A stretch of 27,946 bases of DNA from CAYHDV01 sp047619465 (GTDB lineage: Bacteria > Patescibacteriota > Minisyncoccia > Phycocordibacterales > CSBR16-119): contig JBLHJW010000011.1 of NCBI GenBank assembly GCA_047619465.1, positions 1 through 27,946 of the forward strand. Direction: 5' to 3'. Every line of letters begins with the position of its first letter. Within the stretch, counting starts at the first letter, position 1. This document shows positions 7,957-14,253 of the stretch, one piece after another. The notes under the pieces are model-generated. The model was not told where the DNA came from and ran no database searches. It worked only from the letters and a program-made list of their open reading frames with translations. Both the position numbers and the translations under genes were made by a program.

Positions 7957-8694
7957 TTAATTACTCTGTTTGTCAATAAGCGTCCTTATTTTACCTTCAA
8001 GAACGTTTATCTGAATATCATCATCCAAAAAGGCGCTTATCTTATTTCTCACGTCAGGGTCAGATCGATACGGGTTTTCATCTCTAAGTGTTTTCCTTGT
8101 TGCATGGCCAAAATCAATTACCGCAGGTAGGTTTGTATCGTAATCAATCATAAGGTTACCTTCATGGAAATCTCTATGGTAAATCTGCTTATCCTTGTGC
8201 ATTTTTAAAAAGAAGTCTCGAAGTGCTTCCATAAAAGGCTCTATCTCAAAGTCTTCTGGAAGAACCCCCTTACCCTCTTCCAGGTCTTTAATAGAAAAAC
8301 CTTTAATCTCTTCCATCATCAAAACCTGCTGAGTTCTTGTGTACTCCTTTCCTTCATGTTCTTCTACAACTTTTGCGAACACATGCATGATTGGCTGAGG
8401 AACTCTTGCTTTGGAGTCGATATCTACAAGATCATCCAAGTACCCAGCCTCTTCTTCGACATCATTGAAAAGAAGTTCTTTGTCATAAATAACCTTGTGG
8501 CACATACCGTTCGAAAAAGAGTCAGGGAAAACTTTCGCTGTTCTACCTTCTCCAAGCTTTTTTGCTTCATCAAAAATTCGCTCAACCATAGCGCAAACAT
8601 AGGTGTCCCTAGAGTCAGCAGAAAGAACCATTTCAACATGTGGTTCGATATTTTCATTATATGATTTAAATTTAACTCCTTCTATCATGAACAC
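7957..8694 (-). CDS. Protein-kinase-fold phosphotransferase, 245 aa
   Basis: The core motifs of the eukaryotic-like/RIO kinase fold can all be seen: a glycine-rich loop LGEGRTAKVF (about 47-56), a likely ATP-anchoring Lys in MCHKVIYDK, a hinge-like VLMMEEIKGFSI, the catalytic loop YHRDFHEGNLMID, and a metal-binding DFG in AVIDFGHAT. An active enzyme is therefore likely. The substrate is unknown; related folds phosphorylate proteins, sugars of lipopolysaccharide or small molecules. There is no membrane segment. The start at 8694 (MFMIEG) could also be 8688 (MIEG). It is divergent from tRNA-Val and upstream of orf79. Confidence 0.78.
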   Translation of the reverse strand: MFMIEGVKFKSYNENIEPHVEMVLSADSRDTYVCAMVERIFDEAKKLGEGRTAKVFPDSFSNGMCHKVIYDKELLFNDVEEEAGYLDDLVDIDSKARVPQPIMHVFAKVVEEHEGKEYTRTQQVLMMEEIKGFSIKDLEEGKGVLPEDFEIEPFMEALRDFFLKMHKDKQIYHRDFHEGNLMIDYDTNLPAVIDFGHATRKTLRDENPYRSDPDVRNKISAFLDDDIQINVLEGKIRTLIDKQSN

Positions 8695-8728
8695 TATAAT
8701 ACCCTACGAGCGCATAATCCGAAAGCGG

Positions 8729-8757
8729 TTGATTTTTACATCACTTTCCTATATTAT
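8729..8757 (+). promoter_or_regulatory. Likely promoter of tRNA-Val
   Basis: TTGATT (8729-8734), 17 bp spacer, TATTAT (8752-8757). This predicts a transcript start near 8764, about 27 nt before the mature tRNA. Confidence 0.55.
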
Positions 8758-8790
8758 TTCATTTGTTGGAGTGATTCAGCACCCACACAA

Positions 8791-8864
8791 GGGCGATTAG
8801 CTCAGTTGGCTAGAGCAACCCGTTTACACCGGGTAGGTCGCAGGTTCGAGTCCTGCATCGCCCA
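8791..8864 (+). tRNA. tRNA-Val (TAC)
   Basis: Acceptor GGGCGAT/ATCGCCC with discriminator A, D-arm GCTC...GAGC, anticodon arm ACCCG-TTTACAC-CGGGT with anticodon TAC, T-arm GCAGG-TTCGAGT-CCTGC. The CCA end is not encoded. A strong terminator follows at once. Confidence 0.97.
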
Positions 8865-8871
8865 CAATGAT

Positions 8872-8911
8872 AAAGAAAGACCAGACATGCAAATGTCTGG
8901 TCTTTCTTTTA
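8872..8911 (+). terminator. Terminator of tRNA-Val
   Basis: A perfect 17-bp stem AAAGAAAGACCAGACAT with a GCAA loop and a T-rich 3' arm, 7 nt after the tRNA. Confidence 0.92.
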
Positions 8912-8915
8912 TTCT

Positions 8916-8934
8916 GTGCTCCCGGCAGGAATCG
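8916..8934. repeat. Stray copy of the tRNA-Arg 3' end
   Basis: Nineteen bases are identical to 9136-9154, the T-arm and acceptor 3' strand of tRNA-Arg plus one flanking base. No other part of a tRNA can be folded here, so it is a fragment. It lies 220 bp downstream of the intact gene in the tRNA's own direction and may be a recombination scar or an attachment-site remnant. Confidence 0.8.
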
Positions 8935-9045
8935 CCTCCTCTCATGGATTTTCTTACAGAAAATCTCATTCCATCAGCCCCCACTCGGCCAGGCTGACTA
9001 CTTCAGACTTTGTCTGGCCTCGGTTCGATTGCTCCGAACAACAGT

Positions 9046-9083
9046 AAAACAAAAAGACCCAAACGTATTCACGTCTAGGTCTT
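9046..9083 (-). terminator. Terminator of tRNA-Arg
   Basis: On the minus strand AAGACC-T-AGACGT-GAAT-ACGTTT-GGGTCTT is followed by TTTGTTTT, about 54 nt past the tRNA. The palindromic element copy 2 lies between the tRNA and this hairpin, so it is part of the precursor transcript. Confidence 0.8.
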
Positions 9084-9095
9084 AATGTTTTATGT

Positions 9096-9138
9096 GCGAC
9101 ATATTTTGATTAATCAAAATAGAAGTACTCTTGTGGTG
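9096..9138. repeat. Palindromic element, copy 2, abutting tRNA-Arg
   Basis: It shares 43 bp with the copies at 1504 and 13087. The palindrome TATTTTGATTAATCAAAATA (9102-9121) is perfect over 20 bp. Its conserved CACCACAAG end (minus strand) coincides with the last base pair and the encoded CCA of tRNA-Arg. Confidence 0.85.
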
Positions 9139-9208
9139 CTCCCGGCAGGAATCGAACCTACATCTAAGGCTTAGAAGTCCCCTATTCTATCCGTTGAACT
9201 ACGGGAGC
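9137..9208 (-). tRNA. tRNA-Arg (TCT)
   Basis: Minus-strand cloverleaf: acceptor GCTCCCG/CGGGAGC with discriminator A, anticodon loop CTTCTAA with anticodon TCT, T-arm GTAGG-TTCGATT-CCTGC. The anticodon stem is weak, with two G-T pairs and an A-G mismatch at the loop. The next three bases (9136-9134) read CCA on the minus strand, so this is the only one of the five tRNAs in the window with an encoded CCA. Confidence 0.93.
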
Positions 9209-9214
9209 AGCGGT

Positions 9215-10150
9215 CTATATACTATCATCCAAATGCTCCCTTGCAAGCCCTAGAGCAATTACGTAGATTAGAGAGTCTTCTGGTGATATCTCTGGAATGT
9301 CTTTTGAGAAATCAAATATTCCATTCCACATGTCTGGATGATTCACCTTTGTCTTTAATTTCTTTGCCAAACCTTCCAGTCTTTCCATGTCTGCTTTGTT
9401 TCCACACAAGGTTATACACTTTAGACCTTCCTCTTTACTGTCAGAATCTGAAGCTTCCTTGTTCCATGAATGGTGATGGGCATGGACCTTGTCATATAGA
9501 TCATGGTTTTCATATTTAAACTTGTGCGCTTGTTTTATGTCACCCTTTTGAACCATTGAAACAGTCGCATTGTTATCTTCTAGAACAACAACCATGTGAG
9601 GATTTTCATCATCTAGAATAACAGCTTTTGCTGAAGCTTGAGCATTTGTTCTAAAGTGAATATCCACAAACCCTGATTGCATAAGAAGTTTTTTATACAC
9701 ATATCCAACCTCCTCTGGAACAACAATAGCTTCTACTTCTAGCTTGTTGTCTTTGTCGTTATCCTTCGTTACTTTAAAACCAAGGATCATTTCATCATAA
9801 GCAAAGAGAACCATCTCCTTTAGTTTTATTTCTATGTGGTCGCGAATATCAGCATAAGGAACCTTCGGAATTATTATTTTGAAAAAAGAACCAAGAGAGT
9901 CAGGAAGAGAAACAAACACACTCGTCTGCTTTGTTTCCTTTTGGATTTCCCGCAAGAGTGAGAGTATTACTCCATCATCTTGAACCCTACCATCTAAAAC
10001 AACTCCGTCTGGGATATCTTTCTTTCCATAGGAAATAAGCTTTGCTGATTTACCCTCTCCGGATAGCTGTGTGTATATGAAGGTGTGGTCTGTAATATCC
10101 AGACCAAGGGCCCTTTTTTCTTTAAATCCAAAAAGTGATAGTAAATTCAT
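9215..10150 (-). CDS. PilM-like type IV pilus assembly protein, 311 aa
   Basis: PilM is an actin-fold ATPase that links the inner-membrane parts of type IV pili to the cytoplasm. The N-terminus LGLDITDHTFIYTQL fits the phosphate-1 strand of the PilM/FtsA/ethanolamine-type actin fold (usual form GIDIGSSSIK). Later motifs, SVFVSLPDSLGSFFKIIIP and MVVVLEDNNATVSMV, match the order of the family. It is shorter than typical PilM (about 350), poorly conserved, and carries a His- and Asp/Ser-rich insertion (VHAHHHSWNKEASDSDSKEEG) in the second half. No other pilus genes are adjacent. It may be a diverged homologue rather than true PilM. The tRNA-Arg promoter lies in its 3' end. Confidence 0.7.
   Translation of the reverse strand: MNLLSLFGFKEKRALGLDITDHTFIYTQLSGEGKSAKLISYGKKDIPDGVVLDGRVQDDGVILSLLREIQKETKQTSVFVSLPDSLGSFFKIIIPKVPYADIRDHIEIKLKEMVLFAYDEMILGFKVTKDNDKDNKLEVEAIVVPEEVGYVYKKLLMQSGFVDIHFRTNAQASAKAVILDDENPHMVVVLEDNNATVSMVQKGDIKQAHKFKYENHDLYDKVHAHHHSWNKEASDSDSKEEGLKCITLCGNKADMERLEGLAKKLKTKVNHPDMWNGIFDFSKDIPEISPEDSLIYVIALGLAREHLDDSI
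9219..9246 (-). promoter_or_regulatory. Likely promoter of tRNA-Arg
   Basis: On the minus strand TTGCAA (9246-9241), 16 bp, TAGTAT (9224-9219). It overlaps the 3' end of the PilM-like gene and predicts a start only a few bases before the tRNA. Confidence 0.5.
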
Positions 10151-10173
10151 TGCTTAAAGTATACCCCAACAAT

Positions 10174-10758
10174 TTATATAATAAGTAGAGCTATCCCCAC
10201 AATGACAAGACCAACGACTATTGAGATAATGTTTATTTTTTTGTGTAGACCATCCCCAAATTTCTCTCCGAACTTGTTCATAATAAAACTCACCAAGAAG
10301 AATCTAGCCCCTCGACCAATAACAGAAGCAGTAATGAAGACAATAAGGTTTATTTCAAAAAATCCAGAAGCAATTGTGAATATTTTATAAGGAACCGGAG
10401 TGAACCCTGAGACAAAGATTGTTAGAAAAGCATTCTTTCCTAGCAGCTCTCCTATCTGTAAGAATTGTGCTTCTAGACCATATAAAGCTATCATTTGTTC
10501 TCCAATAATACCGAAAAATGAGTAACCTATGGCGTATCCGAGTATTCCACCAAAAACAGAGGAAATGGTTGTGACAAATGAATAGAAAACCCACCTTCTG
10601 TGTTCTCCAGTAGAAAGTATAGCCACAAGGAGAAGGTCTGGCGGAACCGGAAAAATAGAAGCCTCAACAAAAGAAAGAAAAAACAGCCAAGCTGTACTGT
10701 GTGGGCTCTCTGCAAAACGGAGAACTGATTCTTTGAATTTATGTTTTATTTTATCCAT
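10174..10758 (-). CDS. YqaA/DedA-type (VTT domain) membrane protein, 194 aa
   Basis: Relatives of the DedA/VTT superfamily act in membrane lipid handling; the YqaA branch is not well understood. Family marks are visible: the re-entrant loop EASIFPVPPDLLL near residue 33, a GGILGYAIGY glycine-rich helix, the second loop VSGFTPVPYKIFTIASG, and an arginine pair in GRGARFFLVSFIM. There are about five membrane segments and a short basic N-terminus. The length is normal for YqaA. It lies 23 nt upstream of the PilM-like gene and 7 nt downstream of the hydrolase fusion, all on the minus strand, so co-transcription is likely. Confidence 0.87.
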   Translation of the reverse strand: MDKIKHKFKESVLRFAESPHSTAWLFFLSFVEASIFPVPPDLLLVAILSTGEHRRWVFYSFVTTISSVFGGILGYAIGYSFFGIIGEQMIALYGLEAQFLQIGELLGKNAFLTIFVSGFTPVPYKIFTIASGFFEINLIVFITASVIGRGARFFLVSFIMNKFGEKFGDGLHKKINIISIVVGLVIVGIALLII

Positions 10759-10765
10759 AGAAATA

Positions 10766-11656
10766 TTATCTCACAGAGCTACCATTTGAGACAGAGCTCT
10801 CAGGAACAAGAAATACTGGATTACCATCAACACCGTCCACAGCCATCAACATTCCATATGAGGCAACACCTTTAATCTCTCGAGGTTCTAGATTCAAAAC
10901 ATATAAAGCCTTCTTCCCCACCAAGCTTTCATAGTCTGGGAAAAATTCTCGAATGCCAGAGACTATTTGCCGTAGTTCACCCTCCTGAAAATCAATTTCA
11001 AAACGAAGAAGTTTATCTGCCCCATCAACAGGTTCAACTTTTTGAATATATCCAATTCTTGCATCAAGCTTTACAAATTCTTCGTATGTTAAATAAATTT
11101 GTGTTTTAAGATATTCTAGAAGTTTTGGAAATTCTTCGTATCCATCATCTGAACAAAAATGCCCAGCATTTTCAATAAAAAGAATTGAAGTTTGAAGCAT
11201 TGTACTTAAGTGAATAGAGACATCTACTGGAATTTCTGGGTCATCCGTCGATGAAATAAGCTTTAAAAATCCAGAATTTTTCCGAATCTTTTTCCAGGAA
11301 GGATTCTTAACAAAAGCAAAACACTCTTTGGCCTCCTCTCTATCATCGTCGAAACTCTTACCAAACCCGCCAACAAGAATCGTTCCAAACACAGGCTTAT
11401 CAAGCTTTGGCAACAAATCTAGTATTGCAGGACATCCAAGAGAGTGACCAATAAGAATGGTGTTTTCATTTATCTTGGTAGAAAGACCTTCGAGACAAGC
11501 GGACCATTTTTCTGGGGTGTGATCTTCCGGCATCTTAGGTGTAAAAACATCAACACCTAAATTTTCTAATTCTTTCCTTATGTAAGGAAACCAGTGATTA
11601 TTGTCTGACCCTTTGTACCCGTGAATCATTATTACGTTGTGTTTTGATTTGATCAT
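10766..11656 (-). CDS. RBBP9/YdeN-type serine hydrolase fused to a Trbp111-like tRNA-binding domain, 296 aa
   Basis: Two complete domains stand in one uninterrupted frame. Residues 1-188 are an alpha/beta hydrolase of the RBBP9/YdeN type: VIMIHGYKGSDNNHW at the N-terminus, the nucleophile elbow IGHSLGCP (Ser72), a candidate acid in STDDPEIP (Asp138/139) and the catalytic His in NAGHF (His166). Residues 192-296 are an EMAP II/Trbp111 OB-fold as found at the C-terminus of methionyl-tRNA synthetase: FVKLDARIGYI, ADKLLRFEIDF, RQIVSGI, NLEPREIKGV, YGMLMA. The order hydrolase then tRNA-binding domain is not one I know. A role on a tRNA-linked ester or on a protein held near tRNA is inference. The ruvX stop is 1 nt upstream, so they form an operon. 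Confidence 0.85.
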   Translation of the reverse strand: MIKSKHNVIMIHGYKGSDNNHWFPYIRKELENLGVDVFTPKMPEDHTPEKWSACLEGLSTKINENTILIGHSLGCPAILDLLPKLDKPVFGTILVGGFGKSFDDDREEAKECFAFVKNPSWKKIRKNSGFLKLISSTDDPEIPVDVSIHLSTMLQTSILFIENAGHFCSDDGYEEFPKLLEYLKTQIYLTYEEFVKLDARIGYIQKVEPVDGADKLLRFEIDFQEGELRQIVSGIREFFPDYESLVGKKALYVLNLEPREIKGVASYGMLMAVDGVDGNPVFLVPESSVSNGSSVR

Positions 11657-11657
11657 T

Positions 11658-12059
11658 TTATTTTTGTTTATCTAGAAATCTTTGTAGAATTATTGCTGCA
11701 GCTGAATCGTCCCTTTTCTTCGATGTATCCTTCTTTGTAAGTCTTGCGCGTGGTTTCTCATAGTCTCGGAACTGATCAGCAAAGACAGATGTAAACTGCT
11801 CGTTCTGCATATGAATAGGAATATCTATCTGGAGACTAAGCTGACCTATGAACTCCTGCAACTCTTGATTCATACTTGACGAATCTCCTGGATCACCCAC
11901 AACAACTTCTTCGACTCCTTTTTCTCCTATAACTTCTTCGACTCTTTCCAAAGCCTTCTGGGTAGAAACTGCCTCAAGAGGTGTAGCAATACTCCCCGTC
12001 TCATCCGACAAGGCCAACCCTACACGTTTTGTCCCAAAGTCAATTCCTAAATATCTCAT
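11658..12059 (-). CDS. ruvX: RuvX/YqgF-type Holliday junction resolvase-like nuclease, 133 aa
   Basis: YqgF/RuvX proteins have an RNase H fold and process pre-16S rRNA; a resolvase role has also been proposed. The N-terminal motif YLGIDFGTKRVGLAL (Asp7), the middle MQNEQFTSVFA (Glu87) and the C-terminal KKRDDSAAAIILQRFL (Asp117/118) supply the conserved acidic residues. The length is typical. The usual glycine- and proline-rich VVGLP segment is VVGDP here. The gene begins a minus-strand operon with the hydrolase fusion (1-nt gap), the YqaA-type protein and the PilM-like protein. Confidence 0.93.
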   Translation of the reverse strand: MRYLGIDFGTKRVGLALSDETGSIATPLEAVSTQKALERVEEVIGEKGVEEVVVGDPGDSSSMNQELQEFIGQLSLQIDIPIHMQNEQFTSVFADQFRDYEKPRARLTKKDTSKKRDDSAAAIILQRFLDKQK

Positions 12060-12088
12060 ATGCCCAAGTTTAACAAAATAAGGGTAAT

Positions 12089-12114
12089 AAAAAAAGCGGA
12101 ATCAAATCCGCTTT
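12089..12114 (-). terminator. Terminator of the Por-like secreted protein gene
   Basis: On the minus strand AAAGCGGA-TTTGA-TCCGCTTT runs into TTTTATTA, 8 nt past the stop codon at 12122. Confidence 0.88.
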
Positions 12115-12121
12115 AATTGTG

Positions 12122-12817
12122 TTATTTTATCATACTAAATCTGCCAGAGAATTTATTGTTTGCTATTAGAAAATAAATACCTGTTTGCAAATCCAAAGAA
12201 TACTTTTTCTCTGTGTGACTTGCTGGTATAAACAAAACTTCTTTACCTGTCATATCGTAAAAACTAACATCTAAATGTTTTGGGATAAGTATGCTTTTCC
12301 CTCTGATAGACAGCCGACTTGATTTCCCAGCATTTGCAACATAAGTATAAACAGGGGTAGAAACCTGTATCGGTTCCGTCCAAACAAATTGACTACTGTT
12401 TCCATATGGATAAATCTTACAAGTTATGCTGTAAGAGATATCTACTTCAGACGCCACCCCAGCTTCTATGTCTGCAAAATATTCAAAGAAAGCATTTTCT
12501 TCACCTTCAAAATTTATCAAGAAACTTGGATAATGAATCAAGGGGTCTAAAAGAAATTCGCTAGACCAAGAAGAGTAAGGACTCTCATCAATATTCAAGT
12601 AAACCCGGTCTATGAATTCAAATCCTTCTGTAAAACCTATTTTACATTCCTCTACAAAAACAGTTGAGTCAGAAGAAATGTTAAAATACCCAATTGATTC
12701 ATGTACAGCAGGTGAAGATATTGCTGGAAGTGGGTCACCAGAAGAAATCTGTACGATTTGCGCTGTAGACACAAACGGTGCAGAGACAACTATTAATATA
12801 GTAAATATTTTTTTCAT
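12122..12817 (-). CDS. Secreted protein with a Por-type (T9SS-like) C-terminal sorting domain, 231 aa
   Basis: The N-terminus is a clear signal peptide (MKKIFTILIVVSAPFVSTAQ, likely cut near residue 19). The middle is a beta-rich domain with two cysteines (EECKIGF, ITCKIYPYG) and no recognised family. The last 60 residues resemble the type A C-terminal sorting domain of the Bacteroidota type IX secretion system: DVSFYDMTGKEVLF, then a polar strand, then LDLQTGIYFLIANNKF and a basic strand ending in MIK. This domain normally directs proteins across an outer membrane, which CPR bacteria are thought to lack. The gene stands alone between ruvX and tRNA-Ser with its own terminator. It may have been acquired from Bacteroidota, or the C-terminus may be a similar beta domain with another role. 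Confidence 0.75.
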   Translation of the reverse strand: MKKIFTILIVVSAPFVSTAQIVQISSGDPLPAISSPAVHESIGYFNISSDSTVFVEECKIGFTEGFEFIDRVYLNIDESPYSSWSSEFLLDPLIHYPSFLINFEGEENAFFEYFADIEAGVASEVDISYSITCKIYPYGNSSQFVWTEPIQVSTPVYTYVANAGKSSRLSIRGKSILIPKHLDVSFYDMTGKEVLFIPASHTEKKYSLDLQTGIYFLIANNKFSGRFSMIK

Positions 12818-12861
12818 GGTACAGCGTTTAATTTTAATTTATTCTATTATAACTAATAGAC

Positions 12862-12889
12862 TTGAAATTTCCTCTAATTCTGTTAATAT
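12862..12889 (+). promoter_or_regulatory. Likely promoter of tRNA-Ser
   Basis: TTGAAA (12862-12867), 16 bp spacer, TAATAT (12884-12889), about 33 nt before the tRNA. Confidence 0.5.
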
Positions 12890-12922
12890 CTTGTTGTTGG
12901 AAGCTTTGGCTTCTGCAGCGAT

Positions 12923-13007
12923 GGAGGGATGGCAGAGAGGTCGATCGCACTGGTTTTGAAAACCAGAGTGCCGCAAGGTACCGGGGGTTCGAATCCCCCT
13001 CCCTCCG
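12923..13007 (+). tRNA. tRNA-Ser (TGA)
   Basis: Acceptor GGAGGGA/TCCCTCC with discriminator G, anticodon arm CTGGT-TTTGAAA-ACCAG with anticodon TGA, a long variable arm GTGCCGCAAGGTAC typical of serine tRNAs, T-arm GGGGG-TTCGAAT-CCCCC. The CCA end is not encoded. Confidence 0.97.
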
Positions 13008-13019
13008 CATATTAAAAAT

Positions 13020-13052
13020 TAACCAGGCGCACCAGCGTATGGTTATTTTTTT
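13020..13052 (+). terminator. Terminator of tRNA-Ser
   Basis: TAACCA-G-GCGC-ACCA-GCGT-A-TGGTTA followed by TTTTTTT, 13 nt past the tRNA. Confidence 0.85.
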
Positions 13053-13086
13053 ATACGGATTTGAGTTTATGAGAACCGATCCCCGA

Positions 13087-13133
13087 CGCGACTTATTTTG
13101 ATTTATCAAAATAGAAGTACTCTTGTGGTGAAG
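13087..13133. repeat. Palindromic 47-bp element, copy 3
   Basis: It matches 1504-1550 at 43 of 47 positions. The palindrome TATTTTGATTTATCAAAATA (13098 on) is perfect except for its central T-T. It lies 80 bp downstream of tRNA-Ser, after that gene's terminator. Confidence 0.85.
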
Positions 13134-13230
13134 TCTGATGCAGTCAGCCGATGTGATTGAAGGCCAATGGAGTGAGCGAAATTTTAATTGAGCCATGATA
13201 GCACCCCAATCTCCCTTACTCCTCAAAAGA

Positions 13231-13258
13231 ACAAAAGTCTGCACCTGCAGGCTTTTGT
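13231..13258 (+). terminator. Terminator-like hairpin upstream of rsgA
   Basis: A 13-bp stem ACAAAAGTCTGCA with a CC loop, followed by GTTTTC. It stands 30 nt before rsgA with no coding gene before it on this strand, so it may end a short RNA that includes palindromic element copy 3, or it may shield rsgA. Confidence 0.55.
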
Positions 13259-13280
13259 GTTTTCTCGATTCTGATATACT
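13253..13280 (+). promoter_or_regulatory. Likely promoter of rsgA
   Basis: TTTTGT (13253-13258), 16 bp, TATACT (13275-13280). A start near 13287 would make the mRNA nearly leaderless. Confidence 0.4.
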
Positions 13281-13287
13281 CATAAAT

Positions 13288-14199
13288 ATGAAACAAGGCC
13301 GAATAATAGAAGAGCACAAAACAAGCTATATCCTATCTAGAGAAGGTGTTGAGTACACAGCGACAGTTCGTGGGTCTTTTTTTGACACAGATAACTTTCC
13401 GAAGGTTGGAGACTATGTTGAGTATTCAGATGTAGCTGATGGCAAAGTGGTTATAGAATCAATTCTTCCTAGAAAATCAATCATCGCTAGAAGATCTTCT
13501 GAGACAGGTCTCCCTCAAACAATGGTAACAAACGTTGATATTATTTTTATTGTTATGGGGCTCGATGGGGATTTCAATCTAAACAGACTTGAAAGATACC
13601 TTCTTCTCTCAAAGCAAAGCGACATTGAACCTGTGGTGATTCTAAATAAATCAGACAAAACAACAGAGGCTGAAGCGCTCACAAACAAAGTAAAAGAGAT
13701 TGCAGGAAGTATAACCATACATACCGTTAGCGCATTAACGGGAGACGGGATGAATGACCTACTTCCCCACCTCAGCAAAAATATAACAACCGTACTGCTT
13801 GGGTCTTCAGGCGCGGGAAAATCAACAATCACAAACTGGCTTCTGAATGAGGACAAACAATCTGTCGCCGATGTTCGAGGATTTGACAGCAAAGGAAGAC
13901 ACACAACGACATCTAAACAATTATTCTCTCTTCCTTCCGGGGGGTTCCTAATAGACACACCAGGGATGCGAGAGCTTGGTGTAGTGGACAGTACAGAAGA
14001 AGATGAAAAGGAGGTTTTCTTGAAAATTGAAATACTTTCAAATGATTGTCAGTTCAGCAACTGCGACCATGAAAAGAGTAAGGGCTGTGCAGTAATACAA
14101 GCAGTTGAAACAGGTGAACTACAGACAAGAGAGATAGAAAGCTACAACAAACTTAAAAAAGAAAGACTTGAAAAAGTAATGTCCCGGAACAAAAAATAG
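13288..14199 (+). CDS. rsgA: Ribosome small-subunit-dependent GTPase RsgA, 303 aa
   Basis: RsgA is a late 30S assembly GTPase. The G motifs are in the permuted order that defines the family: G4 LNKSD (119-123), then G1 GSSGAGKST (172-180), then G3 DTPG (223-226). An N-terminal OB domain (1-75) and a C-terminal zinc site (C254, C259, H261, C267 in DCQFSNCDHEKSKGC) complete it. The start was set at MKQGRIIEEH (13288); the longer frame from 13195 runs through a terminator hairpin and a promoter. It stands alone and ends in a strong terminator. Confidence 0.96.
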   Translation: MKQGRIIEEHKTSYILSREGVEYTATVRGSFFDTDNFPKVGDYVEYSDVADGKVVIESILPRKSIIARRSSETGLPQTMVTNVDIIFIVMGLDGDFNLNRLERYLLLSKQSDIEPVVILNKSDKTTEAEALTNKVKEIAGSITIHTVSALTGDGMNDLLPHLSKNITTVLLGSSGAGKSTITNWLLNEDKQSVADVRGFDSKGRHTTTSKQLFSLPSGGFLIDTPGMRELGVVDSTEEDEKEVFLKIEILSNDCQFSNCDHEKSKGCAVIQAVETGELQTREIESYNKLKKERLEKVMSRNKK

Positions 14200-14206
14200 T
14201 AAAATT

Positions 14207-14235
14207 AAAAACCCCGCTTACTAGGCGGGGTTTTT
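14207..14235. terminator. Bidirectional terminator between rsgA and the DUF5652 gene
   Basis: AAAAACCCCGC-TTACTAG-GCGGGGTTTTT, with A and T runs on both sides, lies between convergent genes and can serve both. Confidence 0.95.
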
Positions 14236-14253
14236 AATTATAGGCAATAAAGC

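Noticed and set aside
8806..9085. Small plus-strand ORFs over tRNA-Val and the following region
   Set aside because: They are shadows of the tRNA gene and its terminator with typical tRNA-derived peptides.
9137..9208. tRNA-Arg as a pseudogene because of its weak anticodon stem
   Set aside because: All other arms pair well, the loop CTTCTAA is normal for tRNA-Arg(TCT), CCA is encoded and a promoter and terminator are present.
13195..13287. Longer N-terminus for RsgA
   Set aside because: It covers a terminator hairpin and the likely promoter; the family start fits MKQGRIIEEH.
12834..13319. 161-aa minus-strand ORF across tRNA-Ser and the rsgA upstream region
   Set aside because: It runs antisense through the tRNA gene, two hairpins and the palindromic element and has no protein-like composition or partner motif.
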